Shown in pieces: positions 1-11,012 of a DNA stretch of 64,000 nt; positions within the stretch are counted from its first letter, which is position 1; each line of letters opens with the position of its first letter. Where the stretch lies: positions 592,501 to 656,500 of the forward strand of contig NC_084590.1 in assembly GCF_033807715.1 (NCBI RefSeq), written 5' to 3'. Source of the DNA: Cololabis saira. Its lineage: Eukaryota; Chordata; Actinopteri; Beloniformes; Belonidae. A program made the translations under genes and the position numbers. The notes beneath the pieces are model-generated. The model searched no databases, was not told the origin of the DNA, and was given only the letters and a program-made list of their open reading frames with translations.

Positions 1-1470
1 TGCAAACACAAACAAAATTTCAAATACTAAAATAGGTAAAGTAAAAGGTATTGCACACAAATAACAACTACTACCAATAATAACTATATACAAAATACCC
101 TGTAAAAACCTCAATTTAGCCCACAACATCTTACAATAACAATTTTAACAACAGCATTATAGCCATTGACTGGCTAACGCATTTGCATCCCGCTCCCGTT
201 TTCCCAACAATTATCTAGATTTTCAGCAGACAATCAGAAGTAAGTTTAACAATAAAACGTGAGGATTACTTACAGGCACATGATTGTCAAGGTCAGGGGC
301 GGAGCAGGGGTCTCAGCCTAGGGGGGCGAAGCATTCTAGATGGGCCCTTGTGGCCTAAACATCCCCGTTAAAACATAATCGCTAAAAATGCCACAGATCT
401 AACACACAACCACAGCACACAGGCGACACGGTCAGAACCATCACATGAGGTTCTAGCACCAGGGATTTACCAGTCATTATGTCAAACATAATTATAAGCC
501 TAATGCAGACTTTAAGATATAACTATCAAACTGGAGATAAAAATCAAATGACATCCAGTGATGTCTATGGAAGCCCATTTCCGCCAGTAAAAGAAAAAAA
601 TAAGATGAAATCTTAGCCTTAAAAATAAAAATATCCCGACGGTAAGTCAGAATTATGAGATAGAAAGTCGAAATTATGAGGTAGAAAGTAATAATTATGA
701 ATTAAAAAGTTGAAATTATGAAATTAAAATGAAAAATAAAAATATCCCCATGGTAAGTCATAATTATGACATAAAAAGTCATAATTTCAACTTTTTATCT
801 CATAATTATGACTTTCTATCTCATAATTTCGACTTTCTATCTCATAATTTCGACTTTCTATCTCATACTTTCGACTTTCTATCTCATATTTTCGACTTTC
901 TATCTCATAATTTCAACTTTCTATCTCATAATTTCGACTTTATATCTCATAGTTTCGACTTTATATCTCATAATTATGACTTTATATCTCATCATTTCGA
1001 CTTTCTATCTCATAATTATGACTTATCGTGGGGATATTTTTATTTTTAAGGCTAAGTTTTCATCTTAGCCATAGATGTCGGATTCTCCGAGTAGCACAAT
1101 TCAGACACACGTGTTCAACCTGCACGACAACAGTTTACAATGTGCAACGACATGCATTTAACACAATGAGTGACAGCAACAAACAATATAGGAAAGGCCA
1201 TGACAATGTTATCAGAAATAATTAATATTATGACAGCTCACCAATGATGGTTTCATCCAGCGGTGGGCAGAAAAACACATCAAAACATGATGTTTCTATC
1301 CATATCAAAACATATTTCCTGCTTTAAGGCTCGTTCTGATGCAACAACTGGCTAAAGACTGATTTATGGTTCTGCGTTACAGCAACGCAGAGCTACGCCG
1401 TAGTGTGTGGGGGAGGGGGCGCCGCACGCGAGTGAGTTGAGGTTAGGGACCGCAGCAAAATTAATCAAGA
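1..1470. mobile_element. hAT-like non-autonomous element, copy 1 (cut by window start)
   Basis: This stretch matches 21613-23033 almost base for base. In that second copy the sequence lies inside an element with hAT hallmarks (CAGGGCCGT ends, 8-bp target duplication), so this is a second member whose left ~300 bp lie outside the window. Similarity stops at about 1466-1470, so the right end is missing or replaced. No transposase reading frame is visible. It differs from the other copy mainly in the length of an internal 21-bp tandem array. Confidence 0.75.
601..1072. repeat. Nested palindromic insert with 21-bp AT-rich tandem array
   Basis: The outer ~60 bp are inverted repeats: the left arm (CTTAGCCTTAAAAATAAAAA) is answered on the right by TTTTTATTTTTAAGGCTAAG. 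Between them lie about a dozen units close to TCTCATAATTTCGACTTTCTA, and two or three reverse-oriented units sit in the left arm, so the whole can fold back. One reading frame happens to stay open across the repeats as SHNFDFL-type heptads. I regard this as a by-product of the 21-bp period rather than a gene. Confidence 0.7.
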
Positions 1471-1902
1471 GTACCTGGCTGCAGGCAAGATGGCCGACAA
1501 GGGCGCCGCCATAGTTCCATCCATACCAGAAGTCCATACCGGAAGTTCGTTCACTTCGTTAATATATATTTTTTTTAATTTATTTATTTTTTTTTAAATT
1601 AACATTTGCAAACAGTACAATGATAACAAAACTTCACATTATGCAATTCCACGTTGAATTATAACATATAAAGAGTATTACTCAAATAAAAAACAAAACC
1701 AATGCATACCGGAGGTCCAGACCGGAAGTCCATACCGGACTGGAAGTTGGTCTTTTTTTTTTTACAAGCTTTATTGAATAGTTCTCATATTACAAAAAAC
1801 ATAAACAGACAGACATACAAAACAGTCGTTAATACACAAGAGTACAACAACACAGGAGCCAGGGGGATTTTTAAACAAACACATTAAATAGAGAGCATAA
1901 AT
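1471..1902. other. No gene seen; AT-rich sequence with a CCGGAAGTCCATACCGG motif
   Basis: The stretch contains poly(T) tracts and several copies of a motif like CATACCGGAAGTCCATACC near 1525-1550 and 1700-1745. No coding sequence, RNA gene or recognised transposon end was found. Confidence 0.4.
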
Positions 1903-2379
1903 GGTCCGTGTATCTTTTGGTCATTGGATTTTTCCGTCATGAGTGGGAATCCAAAAAAACAAAAAACGATTGGTTTATTTGATTTTCCTTTTAAAACAAA
2001 AAACAAATATTGAATTACACTGCATTTTTTCTTTTTCTGTGTTAATATGACTTAACAAAGATTCAAAATACGCTTTTATTTTCGTTTTCTATTTCATATA
2101 AGAAAAATGAAATTACTAGTCAACAGGAAGGAAAAAACGAACCAAAAACAACCGTTTATTCATATTCGTGCACCGGAAGCTGGCATTTACAACCGAGTGA
2201 ACTTAGTTCTGGATATTTGACAGGCATTCCTGTGACAATTCTCTCCAGGGGAAGTTTGATTTTAATATTTAATTGGTCGGGTTTACGTGACTCGGAAATG
2301 GCTCTGTACGCGGCAGTTCGGGTAACCATGGTTACCATGGCGGCGCTGAAACAACAGATTAATGATTATTTTTTAAAGA

Positions 2380-2548
2380 TTGATTAAGGACTTGTTCCAC
2401 AGCGGTTTGACGCACAATGACATTTCCTGCACGTTGCAGCAGATGTGTCTCCTGCAATGCTCAGAAATGAGCGTCAGAAGATTCTGTGCTCGGCATGATC
2501 TGAGGAGAAAAAGACGTAGATATCAGACGCAGAGCTGGAGAGCGCTTT
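2380..2548 (+). pseudogene. HTH-like transposase N-terminal fragment, left arm
   Basis: The frame starting at 2380 reads about 50 residues beginning IKDLFHSGLTHNDI and containing MSVRRFCARHDLRRK. This looks like the short helix-turn-helix segment at the N-terminus of integrase-like transposases: a leader helix, a 'GLTHNDI' turn, then a basic 'LRRKRRR' stretch. No catalytic domain follows. The same segment sits on the minus strand of the right arm at about 4151-3990. The assignment to a transposase is inference from pattern, and the fragment is not a functional gene. Confidence 0.4.
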
Positions 2549-3228
2549 GATTCAATCTATTTATGAGGTTTTTATTCAGATGTCCACAGTATATTGTAAA
2601 TATACACACTGCATGCGACGCGAGCGAGAGTCAGCGTCAAAAACAGTTCCATTGCTTTATTTTTATTGCACTGTCTACACTGGTTGCGAGCGACGCAGCG
2701 TCGTTTTGAGCTGGACTTTTGTCGCACGCCCTGCTTCTATTTTCTTCCCGTCGGTCGCTTTGAAAGCCGGTTGAAAGTTGAAAAAAAAGTTGAAAGCGCT
2801 GTAGGAAACAGTCATTCCAATACAAGAACCTCAATAAAGTGTCAGCTGCTGGAGGGAGATCGCCAGGCTGGAAGGTTTGATAAGATAATAAGATATAATA
2901 AGAATCTTATCTTAGGGCTTAATTTGTGCCGGATCCTGCCGGATTTCTCGTGTCCTCTGCTTTTTCCCCACATCCCAGTAATGATCTGACATGCTGACAT
3001 GTTTGCTGCTTTAACACCACACGCCGGTCACTCACGCTGTTCGCTGTTTCATTGCGTCACCGTTCGGTTTTTTCCCCACTTATTCCACCGAATAATAAGC
3101 TTGTTTTCTGTTTAGAAAGTACAAACGTAGGAAGATTACAAGTAATCACCATTTTTTTACTTGTCCCTTTACTCTTTCAGGAGTAATTTTAGGAGTTTCT
3201 TTCAGGAGCGCATAATTCAGGAGTGAAT

Positions 3229-3363
3229 AAAGGCTGATTTATGGTTCCGCGTAAAATCGACGGCGTAAGGTACGCGGCGACGCGCACCGTTCGGTGACTG
3301 GGCCGCGTAACCTACGCCGTAAGGTCTGCGTTGGTGTAACGCGGTACCATAAATCAGCCTTTT
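3229..3363. mobile_element. Small palindromic MITE (AGGCTGATTTATGGT ends)
   Basis: The sequence begins AGGCTGATTTATGGT (3231-3245) and ends ACCATAAATCAGCCT (3346-3360), a perfect 15-bp inverted repeat around a GC-rich core with CGGCGTAAGG/CCTACGCCG sub-repeats. Related ends occur at 46111-46582, and one-sided at about 1352 and 22926. The flanks do not give a convincing target duplication. Superfamily unknown. Confidence 0.6.
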
Positions 3364-3750
3364 AAAAGGCGAGTCTCAGCTGTCAATCAAAAGAACGTGG
3401 TAGAACGTGGGGCCGATGACGCGTTCAGTGTTTCAGGACAGAGCGGGTCCGATGCCACGCAGTGTGACGCGACGGTCGGACGCTCGCATGCAGTTAGGAC
3501 AGGCTTTTAGGGAGCCGTAGCCTAATTTTTGTTGACCGCTTTGATCACTGATCACCCCGATCACGTTTGCAGTGTACACGTTTAAAACCCATTAAGCATG
3601 TCGGAAGGCCGTTGTGGCTGAGTTTTGTCATTAAACGCCATAAAACTTTCTCTCGGACTCAGCGTGCTTCTCTGTCAGCAGCGCGTCATGCAAATATACA
3701 GGACCTAACAATAAACTCTCAAGCGGCTCTAAAAGTACAGGAAAGCCGCA

Positions 3751-3978
3751 ATACCGGCTATCTGTCTTCACTGGGGGTGCATGCTGGAGAAGGTCGGGTT
3801 GGAAGAACCCTGAGAGAGCTCCATCAGCCATGAATTCCGGCGTCAGGTAAAGTTTGTGCTGCAGTGCAATTTATACATATAATGGTAATCACGTGGATAC
3901 TTCACGCGTGGGACTAAATTAATTCTTCCAACCCGACCTTCTCCAGCATGCACCCCCAGTGACACAGATAGCCGGTCA
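3751..3978. repeat. Inner inverted repeat pair (about 52-bp arms)
   Basis: The sequence from about 3755 to 3806 (GGGGGTGCATGCTGGAGAAG and neighbours) returns inverted at about 3926-3976. The two arms flank ~120 bp of other sequence inside the spacer of the foldback element, so the region has been inverted or duplicated more than once. Confidence 0.65.
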
Positions 3979-3989
3979 TTCGGCCATGA

Positions 3990-4151
3990 TGAATCAAAGC
4001 GCTCTCCAGCTCTGCGTCTTTTTCTCCTCAGATCATGCCGAGCACAGAATCTTCTGACGCTCATTTCTGAGCATTGCAGGAGACTCATCTGCTGCAACGT
4101 GCAGGAAATGTCATTGTGCGTCAAACCGCTGTGGAACAAGTCCTTAATCAA
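3990..4151 (-). pseudogene. HTH-like transposase N-terminal fragment, right arm
   Basis: Mirror copy of the coding-like segment in the left arm (IKDLFHSGLTHNDI to LRRKRRRAGER), on the opposite strand. The frame runs on into the inner inverted repeat and stops without any recognisable catalytic region. Two inverted copies of one segment are what inverted duplication of a parent transposon would leave. Confidence 0.4.
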
Positions 4152-4170
4152 TCTTTAAAAAATAATCCTA

Positions 4171-4173
<3 letters not shown>

Positions 4174-4222
<49 letters not shown>
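4174..4222. repeat. (AT)n microsatellite
   Basis: An uninterrupted AT dinucleotide run of about 46 bp lies within the right arm of the foldback element. The left arm has no such run. Confidence 0.95.
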
Positions 4223-4224
<2 letters not shown>

Positions 4225-4682
4225 AATAATCTGTTGTTTCAGCGCCGCCATGGTAACCATGGTTACCCGAACTGCCGCGTACAGAGCCATTTCCGAGTCA
4301 CGTAAACCCGACCAATTAAATATTAAAATCAAACTTCCCCTGGAGAGAATTGTCACAGGAATGCCTGTCAAATATCCAGAACTAAGTTCACTCGGTTGTA
4401 AATGCCAGCTTCCGGTGCACGAATATGAATAAACGGTTGTTTTTGGTTCGTTTTTTCCTTCCTGTTGACTAGTAATTTCATTTTTCTTATATGAAATAGA
4501 AAACGAAAATAAAAGCGTATTTTGAATCTTTGTTAAATCATATTAACACAGAAAAAGAAAAAATGCAGTGTAATTCAATATTTGTTTTTTGTTTTAAAAG
4601 GAAAATCAAATAAACCAATCGTTTTTTGTTTTTGATTCCCACTCATGACGGAAAAATCCAATGACCAAAAGATACACGGACC

Positions 4683-5155
4683 GGAAACAGTACAACAGAC
4701 TTCATTTTTGTTTTCAGTTTGATTAAAAACACAACCTGAAAGATCCCACCCTGACACATTAGGACATATAATATAAGGACATGAATCAAAACATTTTAAC
4801 ACAAAAATATTGTTTAACAAAAATACATTACATTTGTGTCTTAAGTGAGAGAGATTCAGTTTACTGTTGGAGGACTTAAGATACCAGAAAATATTCATAC
4901 CTGACAAGCTGAAATCACACTATTTGGACTTTTATTTCCTCAAAAAAATAATTGTAGCTGGACCTCAGTTGTTTTCAGAAAATGTTAAATGAATTAAATA
5001 TGTAAGTGCAGCTCTGAAAAACTACATACAGCACTTAGCCTGTTGAGAGTTATGTGTTAAAGATACTGTAAGTGTAACTGTACCTCAATTGTTTTCAGAA
5101 AATGTTAAATTAATGAAATATGTAAGTATGTTTAAGTGCAATATTAAATGTCTTC
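4683..5155. other. No gene seen; short ~55-bp duplication
   Basis: This AT-rich sequence carries two imperfect copies of a segment around TTGTTTTCAGAAAATGTTAA (about 4952-5010 and 5070-5130). No coding or RNA gene was recognised. Confidence 0.4.
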
Positions 5156-5440
5156 TCACTTTTTACTTGAAATAAGCTCAGCTCTTAAATTCACTAAACC
5201 AGCACAAATCTTGAGCATTTTGTCAATTTTGGGCACAAGGTTAATTGGCACTGTTTGGGAAAGAATCTTGTACACCTTCAGGCGCCTTATTGCCCATTCA
5301 ACATGAATGTGGGCGTGAGCAATGCGGCGTGTGCGAGCGACCTCCTCACTGGTCAGTTGGCATCCTTTGCATGTGAATGCTGGAATGATTAGCTTCCTCC
5401 TACGCTCCTCCAGCAAGTCTCTAACTGAAACCACGGTCAC
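5156..5440 (-). pseudogene. PIF/Harbinger-type transposase C-terminal fragment
   Basis: The ~90-residue open stretch reads VRDLLEERRRKLIIPAF, then EEVARTRRIAHAHIHVEWAI, then NLVPKIDKMLKICAGLVNLR. This follows the end of DDE_Tnp_4 (PIF/Harbinger-like) transposases, where 'HVExxIxRxK' carries the last catalytic acidic residue, here the Glu in HIHVEW. The preceding 'GDEVMGDRGFS' segment, which normally precedes the RDLL motif, lies in another frame near 5430-5460, so a small indel separates them. Everything upstream (HTH and first two Asp residues) is absent. It is a dead fragment, unrelated in orientation to any host gene here. Confidence 0.7.
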
Positions 5441-5934
5441 CCATCACCTCATCTCCAGCATGTAAATAATAGAATAGGTATGATCCTCCATCCCTGGGTC
5501 TGACCACTGTGTTTGGGCATCACAGGAAGCTTTGGTGTTGAGCACAGCTCCTCCTTCTGATCCATCTGGTCAGGCTCATCTGAGGGAGCAATACAGTACA
5601 CAATTATTAAGATAAGATATGATACATTAGGGTTTTCCCTACCATTATAACACCCCCAGCCCCCACATGAAATGTACCTGGGGGAAGACCCACAACCCCC
5701 CACCTGCAACCACATCACCTAAGCACTCCAGAAGTTTAGGAAAAACCCGGTACATTATCACAGCCAGTACTGGAGTTGAGGTGGGATGAGGGGGGATGGC
5801 ACCCCCCCTGAAATAAAAACGGTCAAAATCATCCCCCCTGTAAAACTGCCACCCCTCCTTTCCATCCCTTATGTCATTTCATCAATGAATGTGGTTTTAC
5901 TGCTATTTCAACATTTAGAGTCATCACCAGAAAA
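5441..5934. other. No gene seen; probable decayed DNA transposon sequence
   Basis: The segment around 5770-5870 has C-runs (CACCCCCCCTG, ATCCCCCCTG) of the kind seen near ends of teleost hAT elements. No complete ends or target duplications were found. The remainder is unassigned. Confidence 0.3.
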
Positions 5935-6090
5935 TTAACACCAGAAAAATAACACCAGAAAAATTTTCACCTGTTTCAGGTAAATTTTCACTTGAAATAA
6001 GTAGGGAAATCTGCCAGTGGGACAAGATTTATCTTCTCATTACAAGCAAAAAAATCTTGTTGCACTGGCAGATTTTTCTACTTATTTTAA

Positions 6091-6998
6091 AGGAGCTTGA
6101 GGCCGGATTGTGGCAAGATTTATGAAAAAAATCTGTATACATTTTAAGTTTTCTAGTAATAATGTCAGATGAAGCGTTCCAAACCCAAAAGAATGAGCCC
6201 TCTAGTGTATCTCTCCTTTGCCTTGAACAGGCTGTGTGCTGCAAAATGTGCTGCAATTCGGTCCTGAATTTCCCGCGCTGTCCTGCGGATGTGACGTCCC
6301 ATGACGCTGCATGCACGTTCTCCCCGTTCTCCCGTGCCGGTGTGGGTACCAGATTGTATCGGGCTGCAATATTTTCCCCGGAAGTGTGCATTTTTTCCCC
6401 GCGATGGTATTTTAGTCAGAAGCAGCAGATCATAGTGGAGGTAAAAGGGAGAAGAAACATATACAAGGAATTATCAGAATTATCAGTGATCTTACTGACA
6501 TACGCTAAAAAAAATATTAGAGTTAAAATATTTATTAGGGACTATTTTCATTAGACAATTGGAGATTCATCAGTGAGCTGAAACAATAATAGCCTACTAT
6601 ATACAGTATAGGGTAAACAATCGTTTGCTTGCTGCATAGCAGTAAGCAGTTAAATATTTTGATCTTAATAGACATTTTAAATTATCGATTTGCTTTATTA
6701 CATTTATTAATCATCAGTTTTCACAAGACGGAACGTCATCACGTACGGTCAAAAGCCAATCACAAGACGAAACGTCATCACGTACGGAAGCCAATCACAA
6801 GACGGAACGTCATCACGTACGGTCAAAAGCCAATCACAAGACGGAACGTCATCACGTACGGGGAGCCGGGAAAAAAAAGCAGGTGGGAAAAAAAAGCACC
6901 GACACCGGCTTCACTGTTGGCTGCAGTACCCCCAACGGCCGTCGTGGTGAAGGGTGGCGCTAGAGAGTCTCATTTCTTAAAAGGAGCCTCAAGCTCCT
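6091..6998 (-). mobile_element. TTAA-flanked MITE family, copy A (longest form)
   Basis: The element starts AGGAGCTTGAGGC, ends GCCTCAAGCTCCT and is flanked on both sides by TTAA. It is in the opposite orientation to the copies at 17084-18985 and 18990-19329, with which it shares both ends and the segment around GACGTCCCATGACGCTGCATG. It also carries about 560 bp (roughly 6340-6904) that the other copies lack, including a tandem array. TTAA target duplication is the hallmark of piggyBac and Kolobok transposons. No transposase is present, so the choice between them is open. Confidence 0.8.
6718..6862. repeat. Tandem repeat, four ~34-39 bp units rich in ACGTCATCACGTACG
   Basis: Four units of the form CACAAGACGGAACGTCATCA plus CGTACGGTCAAAAGCCAAT. 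The second unit lacks the TCAAA segment. Each unit contains the CRE-half-like ACGTCATCACGT. The array lies inside the extra segment of TTAA MITE copy A. Confidence 0.85.
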
Positions 6999-7150
6999 TT
7001 AAGTGAAAATCTACTTGAAACAGGTGAAAATTGTTGTTTTTCCAGTGATGAGTCTTGTTTTAAGTGTAATGAGATTTTTTTTTTCTGAAACGAGACATTT
7101 TAACTAGAAATAAGACAAATATTCTTGTTAAGATTTTGAGTTTTTGCAGT

Positions 7151-7640
7151 GATCCATGTTACTTATCCTGTGAAGGACAGAGTCATATTGATAAGTTCAG
7201 AAAACTGTTTTTTATTGTTGTGTTTTGATGTATTTGATGTAAGCCCAGTGGATATTTAAAGCTTACAGAAGGCTGCATTTAACTGCTGCTATGTCATTCC
7301 TGCAGTATTTCTGCAGGTGTTTTGGTCAGTGCTATTATTTGTAATATATTATATTATTTGTAATCAGCACAAATGATCTGTCCCCATATGATAAAATCCA
7401 CCATCTTCCCTGATTTTCTTTTTTACAACTCGAGTACTGATCACATCTACGATTTAAAATTTTATTAACAAAAAACTTTTTTCTTATCAACACGTCTGTA
7501 GTGAAACTATTGTATTTTTATTCTAATGCTGCCCTGCAGTCCGTGCCATAAACACACGTTGTATTTTAACCGTACAGAAAATCGTAATACTGAAGGTTGT
7601 CATTACCGGACAAATACTACAATGCTGTGCCCTCCATACA
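7151..7640. other. No gene seen
   Basis: Unassigned AT-rich sequence between a MITE and the satellite array. No coding sequence, RNA gene or transposon end was recognised. Confidence 0.3.
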
Positions 7641-9903
7641 CCTGAAATCATACCTGCTGTTCTCATGACATTAACCTGAAATCATACCTGCTGTTCTCAT
7701 GACATTAACCTGAAATCATACCTGATGTTCTCATGACATTAACCTGAAATCATACCTGATGTTCTCATGACATTAACCTGAAATCATACCTGATGTTCTC
7801 ATGACATTAACCTGAAATCATACCTGATGTTCTCATGACATTAACCTGAAATCATACCTGATGTTCTCATGACATTAACCTGAAATCATACCTGATGTTC
7901 TCATGACATTAACCTGAAATCATACCTGATGTTCTCATGACATTAACCTGAAATCATACCTGATGTTCTCATGACATTACACCTGAAATCATACCGGATG
8001 TTCTCATGACATTAACCTGAAATCATACCTGATGTTCTCATGACATTACACCTGAAATCATACCTGATGTTCTCATGACATTACACCTGAAATCATACCT
8101 GATGTTCTCATGACATTACACCTGAAATCATACCTGATGTTCTCATGACATTAACCTGAAATCACACCTGATGTTCTCATGACATTAACCTGAAATCATA
8201 CCTGATGTTCTCATGACATTAACCTGAAATCATACCTGATGTTCTCATGACATTAACCTGAAATCATACCTGATGTTCTCATGACATTACACCTGAAATC
8301 ATACCTGATGTTCTCATGACATTAACCTGAAATCATACCTGATGTTCTCATGACATTAGACCTGAAATCATACCTGATGTTCTCATGACATTAGACCTGA
8401 AATCATACCTGATGTTCTCATGACATTACACCTGAAATCATACCTGATGTTCTCATGACATTAACCTGAAATCATACCTGATGTTCTCATGACATTAACC
8501 TGAAATCGTACCTGATGTTCACATGACATTAACCTGAAATCGTACCTGATATTCTCATGACATTAACCTGAAATCATAGCTGATGTTCTCATGACATTAA
8601 CCTGAAATTATACCTGATGTTCTCATGACATTAACCTGAAATCACACCTGATGTTCTCATGACATTATCCTGAAATCATACCTGATGTTCTCATGACATT
8701 AACCTGAAATCATACCTGATGTTCTCATGACATTACACCTGAAATCATAACTGATGTTCTCATGACATTAACCTGAAATCATACCTGATGTTCTCATGAC
8801 ATTAGACCTGAAATCACACCTGATGTTCTCATGACATTAGACCTGAAATCATACCTGATGTTCTCATGACATTACACCTGAAATCATACCTGATGTTCTC
8901 ATGACATTAACCTGAAATCATACCTGATGTTCTCATGACATTACACCTGAAATCATACCTGATGTTCTCATGACATTACACCTGAAATCATACCTGATGT
9001 TCTCATGACATTACACCTGAAATCATACCTGATATTCTCATGACATTACACCTGAAATCATACCTGATGTTCTCATGACATTAACCTGAAATCATACCTG
9101 ATGTTCTCATGACATTAACCATAAATCATACCTGATGTTCTCATGACATTAACCTGAAATCATACCTGATGTTCTCATGACATTAGACCTAAAATCATAC
9201 CTGATGTTGTCATGACATTACACCTGAAATCATACCTGATATTCTCATGACATTAACCTGAAATCATACCTGATGTTCTTATGACATTACACCTGAAATC
9301 ATACCTGATGTTCTCATGACATTACACCTGAAATCATACCTGATATTCTCATGACATTACACCTGAAATCATACCTGATGTTCTCATGACATTAACCTGA
9401 AATCAAACCTGATGTTCTCATGACATTAACCTGAAATCATACCTGATATTCTCATGACATTAACCTGAAATCATACCTGCTGTTCTCATGACATTAACCT
9501 GAAATCATACCTGATGTTCTCATGACATTAACCTGAAATCATACCTGATGTTCTCATGACATTAACCTGAAATCATACCTGATGTTCTCATGACATTAAC
9601 CTGAAATCATACCTGATGTTCTCATGACATTAACCTGAAATCATACCTGATGTTCTCATGACATTAACCTGAAATCGTACCTGATGTTCTCATGATATTA
9701 ACCTGAAATCATACCTGATGTTCTCATGACATTAACCTGAAATCATACCTGATGTTCTCATGACATTAACCTGAAATCATACCTGATGTTCTCATGACAT
9801 TAACCTGAAATCACACCTGATGTTCTCATGACATTAACCTGAAATCATACCTGATGTTCTCATGACATTAACCTGAAATCATACCTGATGTATCATGACA
9901 TTC
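7641..9903. repeat. Satellite/minisatellite array, 34-36 bp unit, about 65 copies
   Basis: About 2.26 kb of head-to-tail units of the form ACCTGAAATCATACCTGATG followed by TTCTCATGACATTA. The junction between units takes three forms: ATTAACCTG (34 bp), ATTACACCTG and ATTAGACCTG (36 bp). The 36-bp forms are concentrated in the middle of the array, and both ends are made of 34-bp units. Most units are identical apart from scattered single changes, so turnover is recent. No flanking transposon ends were identified. Confidence 0.95.
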
Positions 9904-10234
9904 CTGTCAATCCTTCTGAGGATTCGGCGTCTCTTCTCCGGTGGTTTGTCGGATCCCAGCCACAAAGTAGGATGCAGGTTTTCCTCCGCAACACGACGTA
10001 CCCGAGCTCCGCAAGGACATTTTAGTAAATGCTACGGTTGTTAAATATGTTAAATATTAAATGTCAGAAAACAAAACCGTAACGTCTCTGCTAAATTGAA
10101 AGCAAATTGCTTTAAAATAAACCGCTGTTCACGCTCAGCTACCGTGGTTAGCCAATGGCTTTATGCTACTTCCGGCGTCTCACAGGAAGTTACACCCATA
10201 ATCGTTTCTACAGTAGAGCCTCCAGGAATAAGGT
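9904..10234. other. No gene seen
   Basis: Unassigned sequence between the satellite and the next tandem array. Its last ~30 bp (AGCTATGACTACTGACTC) recur at about 20425. Confidence 0.3.
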
Positions 10235-10950
10235 GGATAGCTGCAGCTATGACTACTGACTCTAACACACTAGAGTTTACACTACCTACAGGTTTACTAA
10301 ACACTAACTAGGGGCTTTACTAAACACTAACTAGAGGTTTACTAAACACAAACTAGAGGTTTACTAAACACTTACTAGAAGCTTTACTAAACACTAACTA
10401 GAGGTTTACTAACACTAACTAGAGGCTTTACTAAACACTAACTTAGGGCTGGGCGATATGGACCAAAAGTCATATCTCGATATTTTCTAGCTAAATGGCG
10501 ATACTCGATATATATCTCGATATTTTTTCTGTGCCTTAATTGGGGTTTCCCCCAAAGCATTATAGCATAGCATCTCTGTTAGCTTCATTTTTTTCTGAGG
10601 CAAACCCTTAAAAAAACAGTCAGTTTTAATACAAAGCCTCGTGCCAAATGTCACACAGGTTCCTTTATTAACAGAGGTCTGCACAATATCAAAATGTATA
10701 AAACAAATGAAATAAAAATAAACTGCCTGCATATATAGAATAAAAATGCTTCTTGAATAAAATAAAACAAATATCCCTTTCCTGCATAACAATTAAATTA
10801 AAATACACTGTACAATGTAGACAGTAACAGGCAGACTTTTCCACTGAGGTTGACAGTTGTGCAAATAACAAAACATTTGTGCAAATCTCAAATAAAACAT
10901 TCAAGTCAATTTGTCACAAAATAAGCTATATCAAAATCATTAAAAAAAAA

Positions 10951-11012
<62 letters not shown>

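Larger units (their letters stand above)
1903..4682. mobile_element. Foldback (long inverted repeat) element
   Basis: The left arm (1903 to about 2555) and right arm (about 3987 to 4682) are near-identical inverted copies of roughly 650-690 bp, both ending in GGTCCGTGTATC. The arms include a 60-codon stretch that is identical on the two strands (2338-2156 and 4250-4432). About 1.4 kb of unrelated spacer holds a small MITE and a further inverted pair. An (AT)n tract interrupts the right arm. No clear target duplication is visible (flanks AAAT and GGAA). The arms contain a short coding-like HTH segment, so this probably derives from a DNA transposon by inverted duplication. The superfamily is not established. 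Confidence 0.75.
5935..7150. mobile_element. CTTGAAATAAG-type repeat, split by a TTAA MITE
   Basis: Sequence with repeated words such as ACTTGAAATAAGTAG, CTGCCAGTGGGACAAGAT and its inverted form TCTTGTTGCACTGGCAGATT lies on both sides of the element at 6091-6998. The two halves (about 5935-6086 and 7003-7150) resume at the TTAA, so this repeat was present before that insertion. Such stem-forming sequences are common in teleost MITEs. The superfamily is not assigned. Confidence 0.5.

Noticed and set aside
729..1068. Open frames with SHNFDFL or TFYLIIS heptads
   Set aside because: They are translations of a 21-bp AT-rich tandem repeat. A period divisible by three keeps several frames open, and the other copy of the element has a different number of units.
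7641..9903. CRISPR-like array (regular repeats)
   Set aside because: Units are directly adjacent without unique spacers, and the sequence is clearly vertebrate. It is a satellite.
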